This document shows positions 9,481 through 18,025 of a stretch of DNA of 47,169 nucleotides, in pieces. The stretch is from an uncultured Burkholderiales bacterium (lineage in GTDB: Bacteria; Pseudomonadota; Gammaproteobacteria; Burkholderiales; Burkholderiaceae_C). Location: contig CALMYH010000003.1 in NCBI GenBank assembly GCA_937873395.1, forward strand, positions 1 to 47,169. Reading direction: 5' to 3'. The notes below the pieces were generated by a model, which searched no databases, was not told the origin of the DNA, and saw only the letters and a list, made by a program, of their open reading frames with translations. Made by a program: the position numbers and the translations under genes. The number at the start of each line of letters is the position of its first letter. The stretch's first letter is position 1.

Positions 9481-11255
9481 ACCTTCGCCTCCCTCGCCGA
9501 AAGACCGGACGCGTCAGCCCGCTCTGGCTGGCCTTGTTCGGCTTGCCCTTTCTGCTGATCGGTCTGGGGGTGTGGTTGGTGGGCATGCTGCCGACCGCCT
9601 ACGATGCGGTTCGCATGCGCGACTGGCAACCGGTGACAGCCGAGTTGCAGTCGGCCTCGCTGGAGCGGCGGCGCGGCAGCAAACAGTCCATCACCTACAT
9701 CGCGCACGCCCGCTACGCCTACGAGTTCGGCGGCGTGCGCTACGAAGGGGAGCGGGTGGCCATCAACGGCATGGCCGACAACATCGGGCCGTTCTGGATC
9801 GACCTGGGCCGCCAGCTGGAGCGCGCCCATCGGCAAGGCCAACCGGTTTCCGCCTGGGTGAACCCGCAAGCACCGCACGAGGCGGTGCTGGACCGCAGTC
9901 TGCGGTGGCCGCTGATGGCCTTCATGGGGGTGTTCGGCCTGCTGTTCACCGGCGTGGGTGCGGGCCTGGTGGCCGCTGCGGTGTATGCCCAGCGCAAGGC
10001 GTCGGCGCCGCCCCATCCCGACGCCGGCACCCGCCCCTGGCTGAGCCACGCGGCCTGGGCCACACCGAACATACCGTCCAGGACGCAGGCCGAAGGCTGG
10101 GTCTTGCTGGCGGCAGGGGTGGTCTTCAGCCTGGTCGGCACGGCCGCGTCGGTGGCTGCACTGCCCTCGGCCATGAAGGGTGAGGCCCTGGTCTGGGTGG
10201 TGCTGCTGTTTCCGCTGGTTGGCCTGCTGATGCTCTGGCAGGCGTTCAGGCACTGGCGGCGGATGGGCCGCTACGGCAACCCCGCCCTGCTGATCGACCC
10301 GCACCCCGCCCCGCTGGGCGGCCAGGCCAGCATGCGGCTGGTGTTGCCTGTGGTTCACCAGGCAGGACTGCGGTTCGACTATGCGGTCAGCGCGCTCGAT
10401 CGGCGCACCACAGGCAGTGGCAAGAACCGCCGCACCCAGGAAAAGCTGGACTGGGAGACCGAGGGTCAGGCCAGGGTGGCGCCCACCACCGAAGGCGTGC
10501 GTCTGCAGTGGTCTGCGGTGTTGCCGGCCCACCTGGGCTGTTCTGCCCTGCCCGAAGAAAACGGCCGTGTCTGGCAGGTTTCTGTCACGGGCCATGGGCC
10601 GGCGGCCGATTTCAAGACCCGCTTCGAGATCCCGGTTTTTGACACCGCCACAAGCACCGACTTCGTCCAGCCCGCCCATGACGGCGACGTGTGGGGAAAC
10701 CATGACCCGGTGGACAACACCATCGCCCGCGAGCGTCTGTTGTCCACCTGCCAGACCCGGATGGACCTGGATGGGGCCCTGGTGCTGACCCAGCCCTACC
10801 GCCGTCAATGGGCCATGAAGGCGGTGTGGCTGGTCATGGGCCTGTTGTTCGCAGGCGCCGGCACCTTCATGCTTCAGGAAAGAGGCGGCGCGTTCTGGAT
10901 GGGGGCGGTGTTCGCTTCCGTGGGGCTGCTGATGGCTGGCATCAGTCTCTGGAGCATGGCCACAAGACGCAGTGCCCGCCTGGGTCGCCTGGCAGGCCTG
11001 CAGGCAACCCGCCACTTCCTGGGGTTGCCGGTGCGGTCGAGGCACTGGCCGGCCGATGCCGTGCAGAACCTGGCCATCCACCAGAGCTACAGCACGCAAA
11101 GCACCGGCCAGCGGCCAAAGACCATTGTTCAGGTGCGTGCCCTGCTGCGCGCGGGGGGTCATGTGGTGCTGGCCGACGGGATCGACGGCGAGCCGGCCGC
11201 CCGCTTGCTGGTGGCCGACATCGCCCGCCACACCGGCTGGACCTTGCGAGCCTGA
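9477..11255 (+). CDS. DUF3592 multi-pass membrane protein
   Basis: 592 residues, starting at a GTG that overlaps the kynA stop (GTGA), so probably translationally coupled to the kyn operon. Hydrophobic helices occur near residues 13-37 and 140-170, twice around 205-255, and twice near 440-485. A soluble beta-rich segment lies after the first helix ([20 protein letters not shown] and a [15 protein letters not shown] repeat-like piece), as in DUF3592. A second such segment sits in the middle. The function of the family is unknown. The coupling to kynA may be only a transcriptional accident. Confidence 0.75.
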   Translation: MNLRLPRRKTGRVSPLWLALFGLPFLLIGLGVWLVGMLPTAYDAVRMRDWQPVTAELQSASLERRRGSKQSITYIAHARYAYEFGGVRYEGERVAINGMADNIGPFWIDLGRQLERAHRQGQPVSAWVNPQAPHEAVLDRSLRWPLMAFMGVFGLLFTGVGAGLVAAAVYAQRKASAPPHPDAGTRPWLSHAAWATPNIPSRTQAEGWVLLAAGVVFSLVGTAASVAALPSAMKGEALVWVVLLFPLVGLLMLWQAFRHWRRMGRYGNPALLIDPHPAPLGGQASMRLVLPVVHQAGLRFDYAVSALDRRTTGSGKNRRTQEKLDWETEGQARVAPTTEGVRLQWSAVLPAHLGCSALPEENGRVWQVSVTGHGPAADFKTRFEIPVFDTATSTDFVQPAHDGDVWGNHDPVDNTIARERLLSTCQTRMDLDGALVLTQPYRRQWAMKAVWLVMGLLFAGAGTFMLQERGGAFWMGAVFASVGLLMAGISLWSMATRRSARLGRLAGLQATRHFLGLPVRSRHWPADAVQNLAIHQSYSTQSTGQRPKTIVQVRALLRAGGHVVLADGIDGEPAARLLVADIARHTGWTLRA

Positions 11256-11260
11256 TCCTT

Positions 11261-11635
11261 TCAGGCGCCCGATCTCAGGCGTTTCTGGATGCGGCGCAGG
11301 GCCGGCATGGCGGCCTGCCGGGCCGCCGTTTCGGCTTCACGGTAAGCCTGCAACACCCGTTGCCCGGTGTCGGTCAGGGCAGCACCCCCCCCCGTCTGGC
11401 CACCCCGCTGCTTGTCCACCAGGGGTTCGGCAAAGTCGGCGTTCATGGCCTGCACCAGCGACCAGGCGCGCTGGTAGCTCATGCCCAGCCGACGCCCGGC
11501 CTCGGCAATGGATCCGGTCTCGGCAATGCCCTGCAGCACGTCCGCCCGGCCAGGGCCGATGAAAATGTGATCGGCCTGCTGCAGGCGCAGCCGCACGCGG
11601 GGTGTGGGTTGGTCGGTCAAGGTCGACAGGCTCAT
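11261..11635 (-). CDS. modE: ModE-like HTH regulator without molybdate-binding domain
   Basis: 124-residue winged-helix protein resembling the N-terminal DNA-binding part of ModE: FIGPGRADVLQGIAETGSI, then AGRRLGMSYQRAWSLVQAMN (the helix-turn-helix), then GGQTGGGAALTDTGQRVLQAY. The C-terminal molybdate-binding (TOBE) domains of E. coli ModE are absent, so molybdate sensing must work differently or through a partner. It is divergent from modABC with a ModE-box-like site between. The start is taken at 11635 (MSLSTLTDQ); an in-frame ATG at 11758 would add a basic, unconserved leader running into the promoter. Confidence 0.82.
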   Translation of the reverse strand: MSLSTLTDQPTPRVRLRLQQADHIFIGPGRADVLQGIAETGSIAEAGRRLGMSYQRAWSLVQAMNADFAEPLVDKQRGGQTGGGAALTDTGQRVLQAYREAETAARQAAMPALRRIQKRLRSGA

Positions 11636-11689
11636 GGACAAAGGAAAGCGGCGCCGAGGCAGCAGCCGGCCTGGCGGACAAACCAGGCG

Positions 11690-11709
11690 ATATCTTTCGC
11701 GGAAGATAT
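11690..11709. promoter_or_regulatory. Inverted repeat ATATCTT-n6-AAGATAT upstream of modA
   Basis: Seven-base perfect arms (11690-11696 and 11703-11709) lie just before the ModE-like box, between the divergent modE and modA genes. It may be a second operator or part of a promoter. Which protein binds is not shown by the sequence. Confidence 0.5.
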
Positions 11710-11711
11710 TT

Positions 11712-11735
11712 CGATATACTGCATGAAAGATAACG
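11712..11735. promoter_or_regulatory. Probable ModE-binding box in modE-modA intergenic region
   Basis: A 24-bp site with outer arms CGATATAC and AGATAACG around an 8-base centre lies 39 bp before the modA start. The arms match the classic ModE box layout as I know it from E. coli modA (CG-TATA type arm, 8-base gap, ATAACG arm). Binding of molybdate-loaded ModE would repress modABC when molybdate is plentiful. The match is by eye. Confidence 0.7.
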
Positions 11736-11774
11736 ATTGTCTGACGCCTTCTCTTCACTGTAAAGCCCTGCGCG

Positions 11775-12554
11775 ATGAAACCGATCCGGTCGCTCTACCG
11801 GCAGCTCCTGGCTGCGCTGGCCCTGAGCCTGGGGCTGCAGGCTGCACACGCGCAGGCCTCCACCGTGGCAGCGGCCTCCGACCTCAAGTTCGCCATCGAG
11901 GAACTGGCTGCCCAGTTCGAAAAAGACACCGGCCACAAGCTGCGGCTGATCTTCGGCTCATCGGGCAACTTCTATTCGCAGATCCTGCAGGGCGCGCCCT
12001 TTCACCTGTTCATGTCCGCAGACGAGGACTTTGTGTTCAGGCTGGCCGACGCCGGCCGCACCATGGACCGCGGACGCCTGTACGCCCGGGGTCGCATCGG
12101 CATATTGGTGCCCAAAGGTTCGGCGCTAAAGGCCGATGGTGAACTGAAAGACCTGGCACAGGCCCTGCAGGATGGCCGCGTGCGCCGATTTGCCATCGCC
12201 AATCCGGAACACGCGCCCTACGGCATGCGCGCCCGCGAGGCCCTGCAGCATGCCGGCCTGTGGCAGGCCATCGAGCCGCGGCTGGTGCTGGGCGAGAACA
12301 TCTCGCAGGCAACCCAGTTCGCCACCTCCGGGTCCACCCAGGGCGGCATCGTGGCGCAGTCGCTGGCCCTGGCGCCGAGTGTGGCGCGTTTGGGCGACTT
12401 CGCCCTGATCCCGGAAAGCTGGCACCAGCCTCTGACGCAGCGCATGGTGCTGATGAAGGGGGCCCCCGAAGGTGCCAGGGCCTTCTACGACCACCTGGCC
12501 ACGCCAGCCGCCCAGGCGGTGATGCGGCGCTACGGCTTCGAGCTGCCGCGCTGA
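11775..12554 (+). CDS. modA: Molybdate ABC transporter, periplasmic binding protein
   Basis: 259 residues with a signal peptide (MKPIRSLYRQLLAALALSLG through AHAQA). The mature protein starts STVAAASDLKFAIEELAAQF, the standard ModA opening whose Ser/Ala backbone binds the oxyanion. GSSGNFYSQILQGAPFHLFMSAD is the second binding loop. It captures molybdate (and tungstate) in the periplasm for ModBC. It is the first gene of modABC, with 13 bp to modB. Confidence 0.95.
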   Translation: MKPIRSLYRQLLAALALSLGLQAAHAQASTVAAASDLKFAIEELAAQFEKDTGHKLRLIFGSSGNFYSQILQGAPFHLFMSADEDFVFRLADAGRTMDRGRLYARGRIGILVPKGSALKADGELKDLAQALQDGRVRRFAIANPEHAPYGMRAREALQHAGLWQAIEPRLVLGENISQATQFATSGSTQGGIVAQSLALAPSVARLGDFALIPESWHQPLTQRMVLMKGAPEGARAFYDHLATPAAQAVMRRYGFELPR

Positions 12555-12567
12555 GGGACCACAAACC

Positions 12568-13251
12568 ATGGACTGGCAGGCCCTGGTGCTCTCGGTGGAG
12601 CTGGCGGCGGTGACGCTGCTGGTGCTGCTGCTGCCGTCCTTGCTGGTGGCGCGCTGGCTGGCCCGCACCGCCTGGCGGCACAAAGCCTGGCTGGAGGCAG
12701 CCATCCTGATGCCATTGGTGCTGCCGCCCACGGTGCTGGGGTACTACCTGCTGGTCAGCCTGGGGGGCAACTCCTGGATCGGGCAGTGGCTGCAGGAGCA
12801 ATGGGGTCTGTCGCTCACCTTCAACTTCCTGGGCCTGGTGGTGGCTTCGGTGGTGTTCAATGTGCCATTCATGGTGCAACCCATGCTGAGGGCCTATGAG
12901 GCCATTCCGCGGCAGCTGCTGGAGGCTGGTCTGGTCAACGGCCTGCGGCCGCACGAGATCTTCTGGCGTATCGAGCTGCCACTGATCTGGCCCGGGGTGC
13001 TCTCGGCACTGGTCATCACCTTCGTGCACACACTGGGCGAGTTCGGTGTGGTGCTGATGGTGGGCGGCAACATTCCGGGCGAGACCAAGACCATTGCCAT
13101 TGCCATCTACGACCGGGTGCAGGCCTTCGACCTCGCGGGCGCCCACCTGATGTCGCTCATCCTGGTGGTGGTGTCCATGGTGGCGGTGGCCGCATCCCTG
13201 CTCGCCAGCCGGCGCCTGAGCCACGCGCAGCGCACAGGTGTTCACACATGA
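12568..13251 (+). CDS. modB: Molybdate ABC transporter permease
   Basis: 227-residue inner-membrane permease with about five hydrophobic helices. The cytoplasmic EAA loop that docks the ATPase is visible as EAGLVNGLRPHEIFWRIELPL followed by IWPGV, and VTFVHTLGEFGVVLMVGGNIPGET is typical of ModB. The stop overlaps the modC start by four bases (ATGA), so the two are translationally coupled. Confidence 0.95.
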   Translation: MDWQALVLSVELAAVTLLVLLLPSLLVARWLARTAWRHKAWLEAAILMPLVLPPTVLGYYLLVSLGGNSWIGQWLQEQWGLSLTFNFLGLVVASVVFNVPFMVQPMLRAYEAIPRQLLEAGLVNGLRPHEIFWRIELPLIWPGVLSALVITFVHTLGEFGVVLMVGGNIPGETKTIAIAIYDRVQAFDLAGAHLMSLILVVVSMVAVAASLLASRRLSHAQRTGVHT

Positions 13252-14414
13252 CGCTCGAATTGGCCATCGACCAGGGAGAGCCCATGCGGCTGGCGGGATC
13301 ACTGCGGTGCGAACCGGGCCAGCTGGTGGCCCTGGTCGGTCCGTCGGGTGCGGGCAAGACCTCGCTGCTGCGGGCGGTGGCCGGCCTGATGCGGCCGCAG
13401 AGCGCCCACATCCGCTGTGGCGACAGCGTCTGGTGCGACAGCGCTGCGGGTGTCTTTGTGCCGCCCCAATCGCGCCGCGTGGGCCTGGTGTTCCAGGACT
13501 ACGCGCTGATGCCGCACATGAGCGCCCTGCACAACGTGGCCCTGCCCTTGCGCGGACCGCAGCGCCTCGCGCAGGCCCAGTCCATGCTCCAGCGTGTGGG
13601 GCTGACGCGCGAGCAGATGCTGCGCCGGCCAGCCGGACTGTCGGGCGGGCAGCAGCAACGCGTGGCGCTGGCGCGCGCCCTGGTGCGCGAGCCGCAGGTG
13701 CTGCTGCTGGACGAACCGTTTTCGGCCGTCGACCAGATGACCCGGCAGCAACTCTATGGCCTGCTGGCCGAGCTGCGCGAGGACATTGCGGTACCCATGC
13801 TGCTGGTGACCCACGATCTGCACGAGGCGCGCTTGCTGGCCGATGAGCTGGTGGTCATGGCCGAAGGGGTGGTGTTGCAGCAGGGGCGGGCCGATGCCAT
13901 CCACCGCACGCCACGCAATGCCCGGGTGGCCGACATCGTGGGCTTGGCCAACCGCTTCGATGGCGTCTGGGAAGGACCGGTCGCCGGCAGCCCGGCTGGC
14001 ACTGGCTGGCTTCGCTGGGGCAGCGGCCCGGATGGCCTACGTCTGCCGGTGCGCGACAAGGGCCGCATCGATGTGGGCCAGCGGGTGAGCTGGGTCGTGC
14101 CCGGCGAAGGCCTGCAGTTGTGCGGGCTCGATACCACCGGTGCCGAATCACTGGTCAAGCCACCGAAAAATGGGCTTGAACTGATCGTGCGCCTGAGCGA
14201 ACTGCGACACCTGGGCGAGGTCTGGCTGCTGCACCTGCGCTGCGAGAGCGGTCCGTCAGCGGTGTTCCGTCTCATGCTCACCGGTCCCCAGGTGCTGCCG
14301 CTCCAAACCGGCCAGTCCCTGCGCCTGTGCCTGGACCTCGACATGGTGCACATCATGCCGGTGCGGACCGGCGCCGGGACCGCATTGCCGGGTCAGGCTG
14401 AGCCCGCCCATTGA
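13248..14414 (+). CDS. modC: Molybdate ABC transporter ATP-binding protein
   Basis: 388 residues. The ABC domain has Walker A GPSGAGKTSLL (about 30-40), the Q-loop in VGLVFQDYALMPHMS, the signature LSGGQQQRVALARAL, Walker B VLLLDEPFSAVD and the switch histidine in LLVTHDLHEAR. A C-terminal regulatory region of about 150 residues follows. It contains a TOBE-type part (NGLELIVRLSELRHLGEVWLL) that may bind molybdate and inhibit transport. It ends 4 bp before the convergent radical SAM gene. Confidence 0.94.
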   Translation: MTLELAIDQGEPMRLAGSLRCEPGQLVALVGPSGAGKTSLLRAVAGLMRPQSAHIRCGDSVWCDSAAGVFVPPQSRRVGLVFQDYALMPHMSALHNVALPLRGPQRLAQAQSMLQRVGLTREQMLRRPAGLSGGQQQRVALARALVREPQVLLLDEPFSAVDQMTRQQLYGLLAELREDIAVPMLLVTHDLHEARLLADELVVMAEGVVLQQGRADAIHRTPRNARVADIVGLANRFDGVWEGPVAGSPAGTGWLRWGSGPDGLRLPVRDKGRIDVGQRVSWVVPGEGLQLCGLDTTGAESLVKPPKNGLELIVRLSELRHLGEVWLLHLRCESGPSAVFRLMLTGPQVLPLQTGQSLRLCLDLDMVHIMPVRTGAGTALPGQAEPAH

Positions 14415-14418
14415 CCGA

Positions 14419-15510
14419 TCAGTCTAACAGGGCGAGCTGGGCCTGCAGAGCCGAGGGCGTGAAACGGCTGTTGTCGAGCGGCTGCCGCTCGGCGTTCAGG
14501 CCCAGGCGGTGACAGGCCCTGGTGAACCGCTGGCGGATCAGGTCGGACCAGATGCCCTGTCCTTTCATGCGGGTGGCAAAATCGGCCCGATAGTCCTGTC
14601 CGCCATGCAGGTCCTGCACGCGCGCCATGATGCGTTCGGCGCGCTCCGGCACATGCTGTTGCAGCCACAGGCGGAACATGGGCTTGAGTTCCCAGGGCAG
14701 GCGCAGCACCTGGTAGAAGGCCCGAGTGGCGCCTGCCTCGGCCGCCGCCTGCAGCACCTGCTCCATGTCGTCGTTGAGAAAGGGAATCTGGGGCGAGACG
14801 CTGACCCCCACCGGCACACCGGCTTCGGCCAGGGTGCGGATGGTGCGCAGCCGCCGGTGCGGCGCGGCGGCCCGGGGCTCCAGCCGGCGAGCCAGCGACG
14901 CATCCAGCGTGGTGACGGTGACATAGACCGCCGCCAGCCCCAGCCGCCCCATGGGCGCCAGCAGGTCCAGGTCTCGTTCGACACCGCTGCCCTTGGTGAC
15001 GATGGCCACCGGATGCCGCGCGGCGTGAAGCACCTCCAGCACCCCGCGCGTCAGGCGCAGTTCGCGTTCGACGGGCTGGTAGGCATCGGTCACCGTGCCC
15101 AGGGCCAGCAGATCGGGCTGGTAGCCGGGGCGCAGCAGCTCGCGCTGCAGCACACCCGCGATGTTGCGCTTGGCGATGATGCGGGTCTCGAAGTCCAGCC
15201 CGGGCGAAAGGTTGAGGTAGCTGTGGCTGGGGCGGGCATAGCAGTAGGCACAGCCATGCTCGCAGCCCCGGTACGGGTTGAGGCCGAGCGAGAAGCCGAT
15301 GTCGGGCGAGTCGTTGCGGGTGATGGCACTGCGGGCGTCTTCCCAGATGACCTCGGTGTGCGGTGAAGCGCGCAGTTCATCGGGCAGTGCGGACAGCGTG
15401 TCCCAGCCGTCATCGAAGGCCGCGCGCTGCTCGCGCTCGAAGCGATGCGGCTGCCGGTGGGGCACGCCGCGGCCCTTGAGGGTGATCAGTGGAGTCCGGA
15501 TTTCGGGCAT
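14419..15510 (-). CDS. PA0069-family radical SAM protein
   Basis: 363 residues. A CX3CX2C cluster (C83, C87, C90 in RGCEHGCAYCYARPSH) binds the SAM-cleaving 4Fe-4S cluster, and the following YLNLSPGLDFETRI matches the PA0069/Rv2578c-like family, often likened to spore photoproduct lyase. The reaction is unknown. The start is ATG 15510 (MPEIRTPLITLKGRG, with a GRG motif typical of this family). A perfect LexA-type box lies 22 bp upstream of the start codon, so induction by DNA damage is likely. I recall that the Pseudomonas aeruginosa homologue PA0069 is also in the LexA regulon, which would fit. Confidence 0.88.
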   Translation of the reverse strand: MPEIRTPLITLKGRGVPHRQPHRFEREQRAAFDDGWDTLSALPDELRASPHTEVIWEDARSAITRNDSPDIGFSLGLNPYRGCEHGCAYCYARPSHSYLNLSPGLDFETRIIAKRNIAGVLQRELLRPGYQPDLLALGTVTDAYQPVERELRLTRGVLEVLHAARHPVAIVTKGSGVERDLDLLAPMGRLGLAAVYVTVTTLDASLARRLEPRAAAPHRRLRTIRTLAEAGVPVGVSVSPQIPFLNDDMEQVLQAAAEAGATRAFYQVLRLPWELKPMFRLWLQQHVPERAERIMARVQDLHGGQDYRADFATRMKGQGIWSDLIRQRFTRACHRLGLNAERQPLDNSRFTPSALQAQLALLD

Positions 15511-15531
15511 GACATGGACTGTAGCCATAGA

Positions 15532-15547
15532 CTGTGTTTTTGTACAG
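15532..15547. promoter_or_regulatory. LexA (SOS) box
   Basis: CTGTGTTTTTGTACAG is an exact CTGT-N8-ACAG match, flanked by A and T as in strong boxes. It lies between the divergent radical SAM gene (start 15510) and the WS/DGAT gene (start 15598). Position favours control of the radical SAM gene, but the WS/DGAT promoter could also be affected. Confidence 0.85.
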
Positions 15548-15597
15548 TTTTCAGAACGATGACTGGCTCTCACAATGGCCGCAAACCGAGCACACGC

Positions 15598-17115
15598 ATG
15601 AAACAACTCTCCGGCCTGGACGCCACCTTTCTCTACCTGGAGAAACCCGAAATGCCCATGCATGTGGGCGCCATGCACCTGCTGGAGCTGCCGGCTGGCT
15701 ACCGCGGCCGCTATGTGAATGACCTGCGCCACCACATCGCCGCCCGCCTGCCGGCCGCTCCCGTGCTGCGCAGGCGGCTGTGGTGGATGCCGCTGAACCT
15801 GGCCAATCCGGCCTGGGTCGATGCCGACCCAGACCTCGCGGAGCACATCGTCGAGATCCGTCTGCCCCGCGGCAGTACCGCCGGCGCCGACGTGCGCAGC
15901 CTGATGGAAGCACAGGTCTCGCGGCTGCACCCGGTGCTGCTGGACCGCCACCGCCCCTTGTGGAGAATGCACGTCATCGAGGGTCTGCCGCGCACGGCCG
16001 AAGGGCACAGACAGGTGGGCGTATACACCCAGTTGCACCACGCGGCGGTCGACGGCCAGGCGGCGGTGGCGCTGGCCAACGTGCTGTTCGACCTCACACC
16101 CGTGCCGCGCCAGCTCGAGATCCGCCCGTCAAGTCGCACGCGCACCTTCCGGCTCGACATGATGGAGATGCTGCGCGATGCCCTGGGCAACGAGGTGTCG
16201 CAAGTGACACGCATCGTGCGCGAACTGCCAGCCACACTGGGCACGGTGGTCGGCACCGCAAAGTCCGCGCTCCGTCTGGACACACTGCTGGGCAAGGGCT
16301 CGGGCAACGTCACACTGGCACCTGCGACGCCGATGAACGTCACCGTCACGCCCGCGCGCGCCTTCGCCGCTGTCAGTCTTCCGCTGGCCGAGCTCAAGAC
16401 CCTGGCCCATGCCCACGGCGCCACACTCAACGACCTGGTGCTCATGCTCTGTGCCGGCGCCCTGCGCAGCTATCTGCAGCACCGGGGTGCTCTGCCCCGC
16501 AAGAGCCTGGTGGCCGCCGTTCCGATCTCCCTGCGCGAAGCCGGGGACACGCGCGCCGACAACCAGGCCTCCATGAGCCTGGTCAGCCTGGGCACCCACC
16601 TGGCCGACCCGGCGAAGCGGCTCAGGCACATCACCCGGGCCACCGCGGCGATGAAATCGACCATGGGCCGCATGAAGCGCATTCTGCCGACCGACTACCC
16701 GTCCATCGGCGTGCCCTGGCTGATCGAGGCGGCCGCCTCGCTGTATGGCAAGGCCCGGGTGGCCGAGCGGCTGCCTCAGGTGGCCAACCTCGTGATCTCC
16801 AACGTGCCCGGGCCGCAGGTGCCGCTGTATCTCGCGGGCGCCCGGGTGCAGTCGAACCACCCGACCAGCATCGTCGTGCATGGCCTGGCGCTGAACATCA
16901 CCGTGCAGAGTTTCGACGCCTCGATGGATTTCGGCCTGATGGCCGACGCCGCCGCACTGCCCGATCTTCGCCGGCTGGCACAGGAGGTGGAAGCTGCGAT
17001 GGAAGAACTGCGTGGTCTGCCCCTGCCCGGCGCCCGAAAGAGAGCCCGCCCTGTGTCCCCCAAGCGACCGCGGACCGGAGACGATGCTCACCAAAAACCT
17101 GCCCCTGGCCGATAA
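15598..17115 (+). CDS. Wax ester synthase / diacylglycerol acyltransferase (WS/DGAT)
   Basis: 505-residue acyl-CoA-dependent acyltransferase that makes wax esters or triacylglycerol from fatty alcohol or diacylglycerol. The catalytic HHxxxDG motif is LHHAAVDGQ (H147, H148, D152). The usual opening KQLSGLDATFLYLE, the PLWRMHVIEGL segment, and the C-terminal VISNVPGPQVPLYLAGA are intact. The ATG at 15598 starts exactly at the conserved KQLSG; an in-frame ATG at 15559 would add 13 residues. The presence of the gene suggests storage-lipid formation. Two alpha/beta hydrolases follow. Confidence 0.92.
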   Translation: MKQLSGLDATFLYLEKPEMPMHVGAMHLLELPAGYRGRYVNDLRHHIAARLPAAPVLRRRLWWMPLNLANPAWVDADPDLAEHIVEIRLPRGSTAGADVRSLMEAQVSRLHPVLLDRHRPLWRMHVIEGLPRTAEGHRQVGVYTQLHHAAVDGQAAVALANVLFDLTPVPRQLEIRPSSRTRTFRLDMMEMLRDALGNEVSQVTRIVRELPATLGTVVGTAKSALRLDTLLGKGSGNVTLAPATPMNVTVTPARAFAAVSLPLAELKTLAHAHGATLNDLVLMLCAGALRSYLQHRGALPRKSLVAAVPISLREAGDTRADNQASMSLVSLGTHLADPAKRLRHITRATAAMKSTMGRMKRILPTDYPSIGVPWLIEAAASLYGKARVAERLPQVANLVISNVPGPQVPLYLAGARVQSNHPTSIVVHGLALNITVQSFDASMDFGLMADAAALPDLRRLAQEVEAAMEELRGLPLPGARKRARPVSPKRPRTGDDAHQKPAPGR

Positions 17116-17147
17116 CATGCAGCCATGATGTTCTGCGAGCGCGACGC

Positions 17148-17984
17148 ATGAGACCACGCACCCGCCACCAGCCCACCCCCGACCCGCAACAGGGCACCGA
17201 GGAGGCGCTGCACACCGTGCCTCCCGGCCTCTGGCTGATGATGCTGGAAGCCAGAGCCCCCTGGGAAGCTCTGGCCCTGGCCGCCGTGTCACCCTGGCTC
17301 TCGAAAATGCCATCCGGCGATGGCCATGCGGTTCTGGTGTTCCCGGGTCTGGGCGCTTCCGACCTGAGCACGGTGGCGCTGCGCCGCTTCCTCAGACAGC
17401 ACAACTACGAACCCTACGGCTGGGAGCAAGGCCTGAACCTCGGTCCGCGCGATGGCGTGCTCGAGGGCTGCCGGGAGCGCATCGAGGCCATTTGCCGCGA
17501 ACATGGAGGTCCGGTCAGCCTGATCGGCTGGAGTCTGGGTGGCATCTACGCGCGCGAGATGGCCAAGGAGATGCCAGACCGGGTGCGCTCGGTCATCACC
17601 CTGGGCACCCCCTTCACCGGTCACCCCAAGGCCACCAACGCGTGGCGCTTCTACAAACTGGTCAGCGGCCAGCACCCGCACGACGAAGAACTGCTCGCCC
17701 AGGTGCGCAAGCCGCCGCCCGTGCCCACCACCTCCATCTACAGCAAGACCGACGGCGTGGTGGCCTGGCAGTGCAGCATCAACCCTGTGCGCCATGCCCA
17801 CACCGAGAACATCGAAGTGCACGCCAGTCATCTGGGCATGGGCATGAATCCGATGGCCCTGTATGCCATCGCCGACCGGCTGCGCCAGGATCCGGGACAC
17901 TGGCGGCGCTTCGACGTCCAGGGTGCGCGGCGCTGGTTCTTCAAGGTGGCACACCAGCCCGAAACCGTGACCCAGTGGTATTGA
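17148..17984 (+). CDS. Alpha/beta hydrolase with lipase-like nucleophile elbow
   Basis: 278 residues. The nucleophile elbow is LIGWSLGGIYA (S129) and the oxyanion region is VLVFPGLGASD. A probable acid residue is in YSKTDGVVAW and a histidine in VHASHLGMG. No signal peptide or membrane segment is seen. It starts 32 bp after the WS/DGAT stop and is probably co-transcribed, so a role in storage-lipid turnover is possible. The sequence resembles PGAP1-like/lipase-type hydrolases, but the substrate is unknown. Confidence 0.83.
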   Translation: MRPRTRHQPTPDPQQGTEEALHTVPPGLWLMMLEARAPWEALALAAVSPWLSKMPSGDGHAVLVFPGLGASDLSTVALRRFLRQHNYEPYGWEQGLNLGPRDGVLEGCRERIEAICREHGGPVSLIGWSLGGIYAREMAKEMPDRVRSVITLGTPFTGHPKATNAWRFYKLVSGQHPHDEELLAQVRKPPPVPTTSIYSKTDGVVAWQCSINPVRHAHTENIEVHASHLGMGMNPMALYAIADRLRQDPGHWRRFDVQGARRWFFKVAHQPETVTQWY

Positions 17985-18025
17985 GCCGGAGCCGAATCCG
18001 TGTTTTTCGTTCAGGAGCTTAACCA

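Noticed and set aside
9414-11231. 605-residue open frame antisense to the DUF3592 gene
   Set aside because: Shadow frame; the sense frame has clear membrane helices.
15780-17147. Long upstream extension of the first alpha/beta hydrolase frame through the WS/DGAT gene
   Set aside because: The extension is out-of-frame shadow of WS/DGAT; the hydrolase starts at 17148.
17125-17151. Eight-codon frame MMFCERDA whose stop overlaps the hydrolase start
   Set aside because: Could be a small upstream frame, but there is no ribosome site and such short frames are expected by chance.
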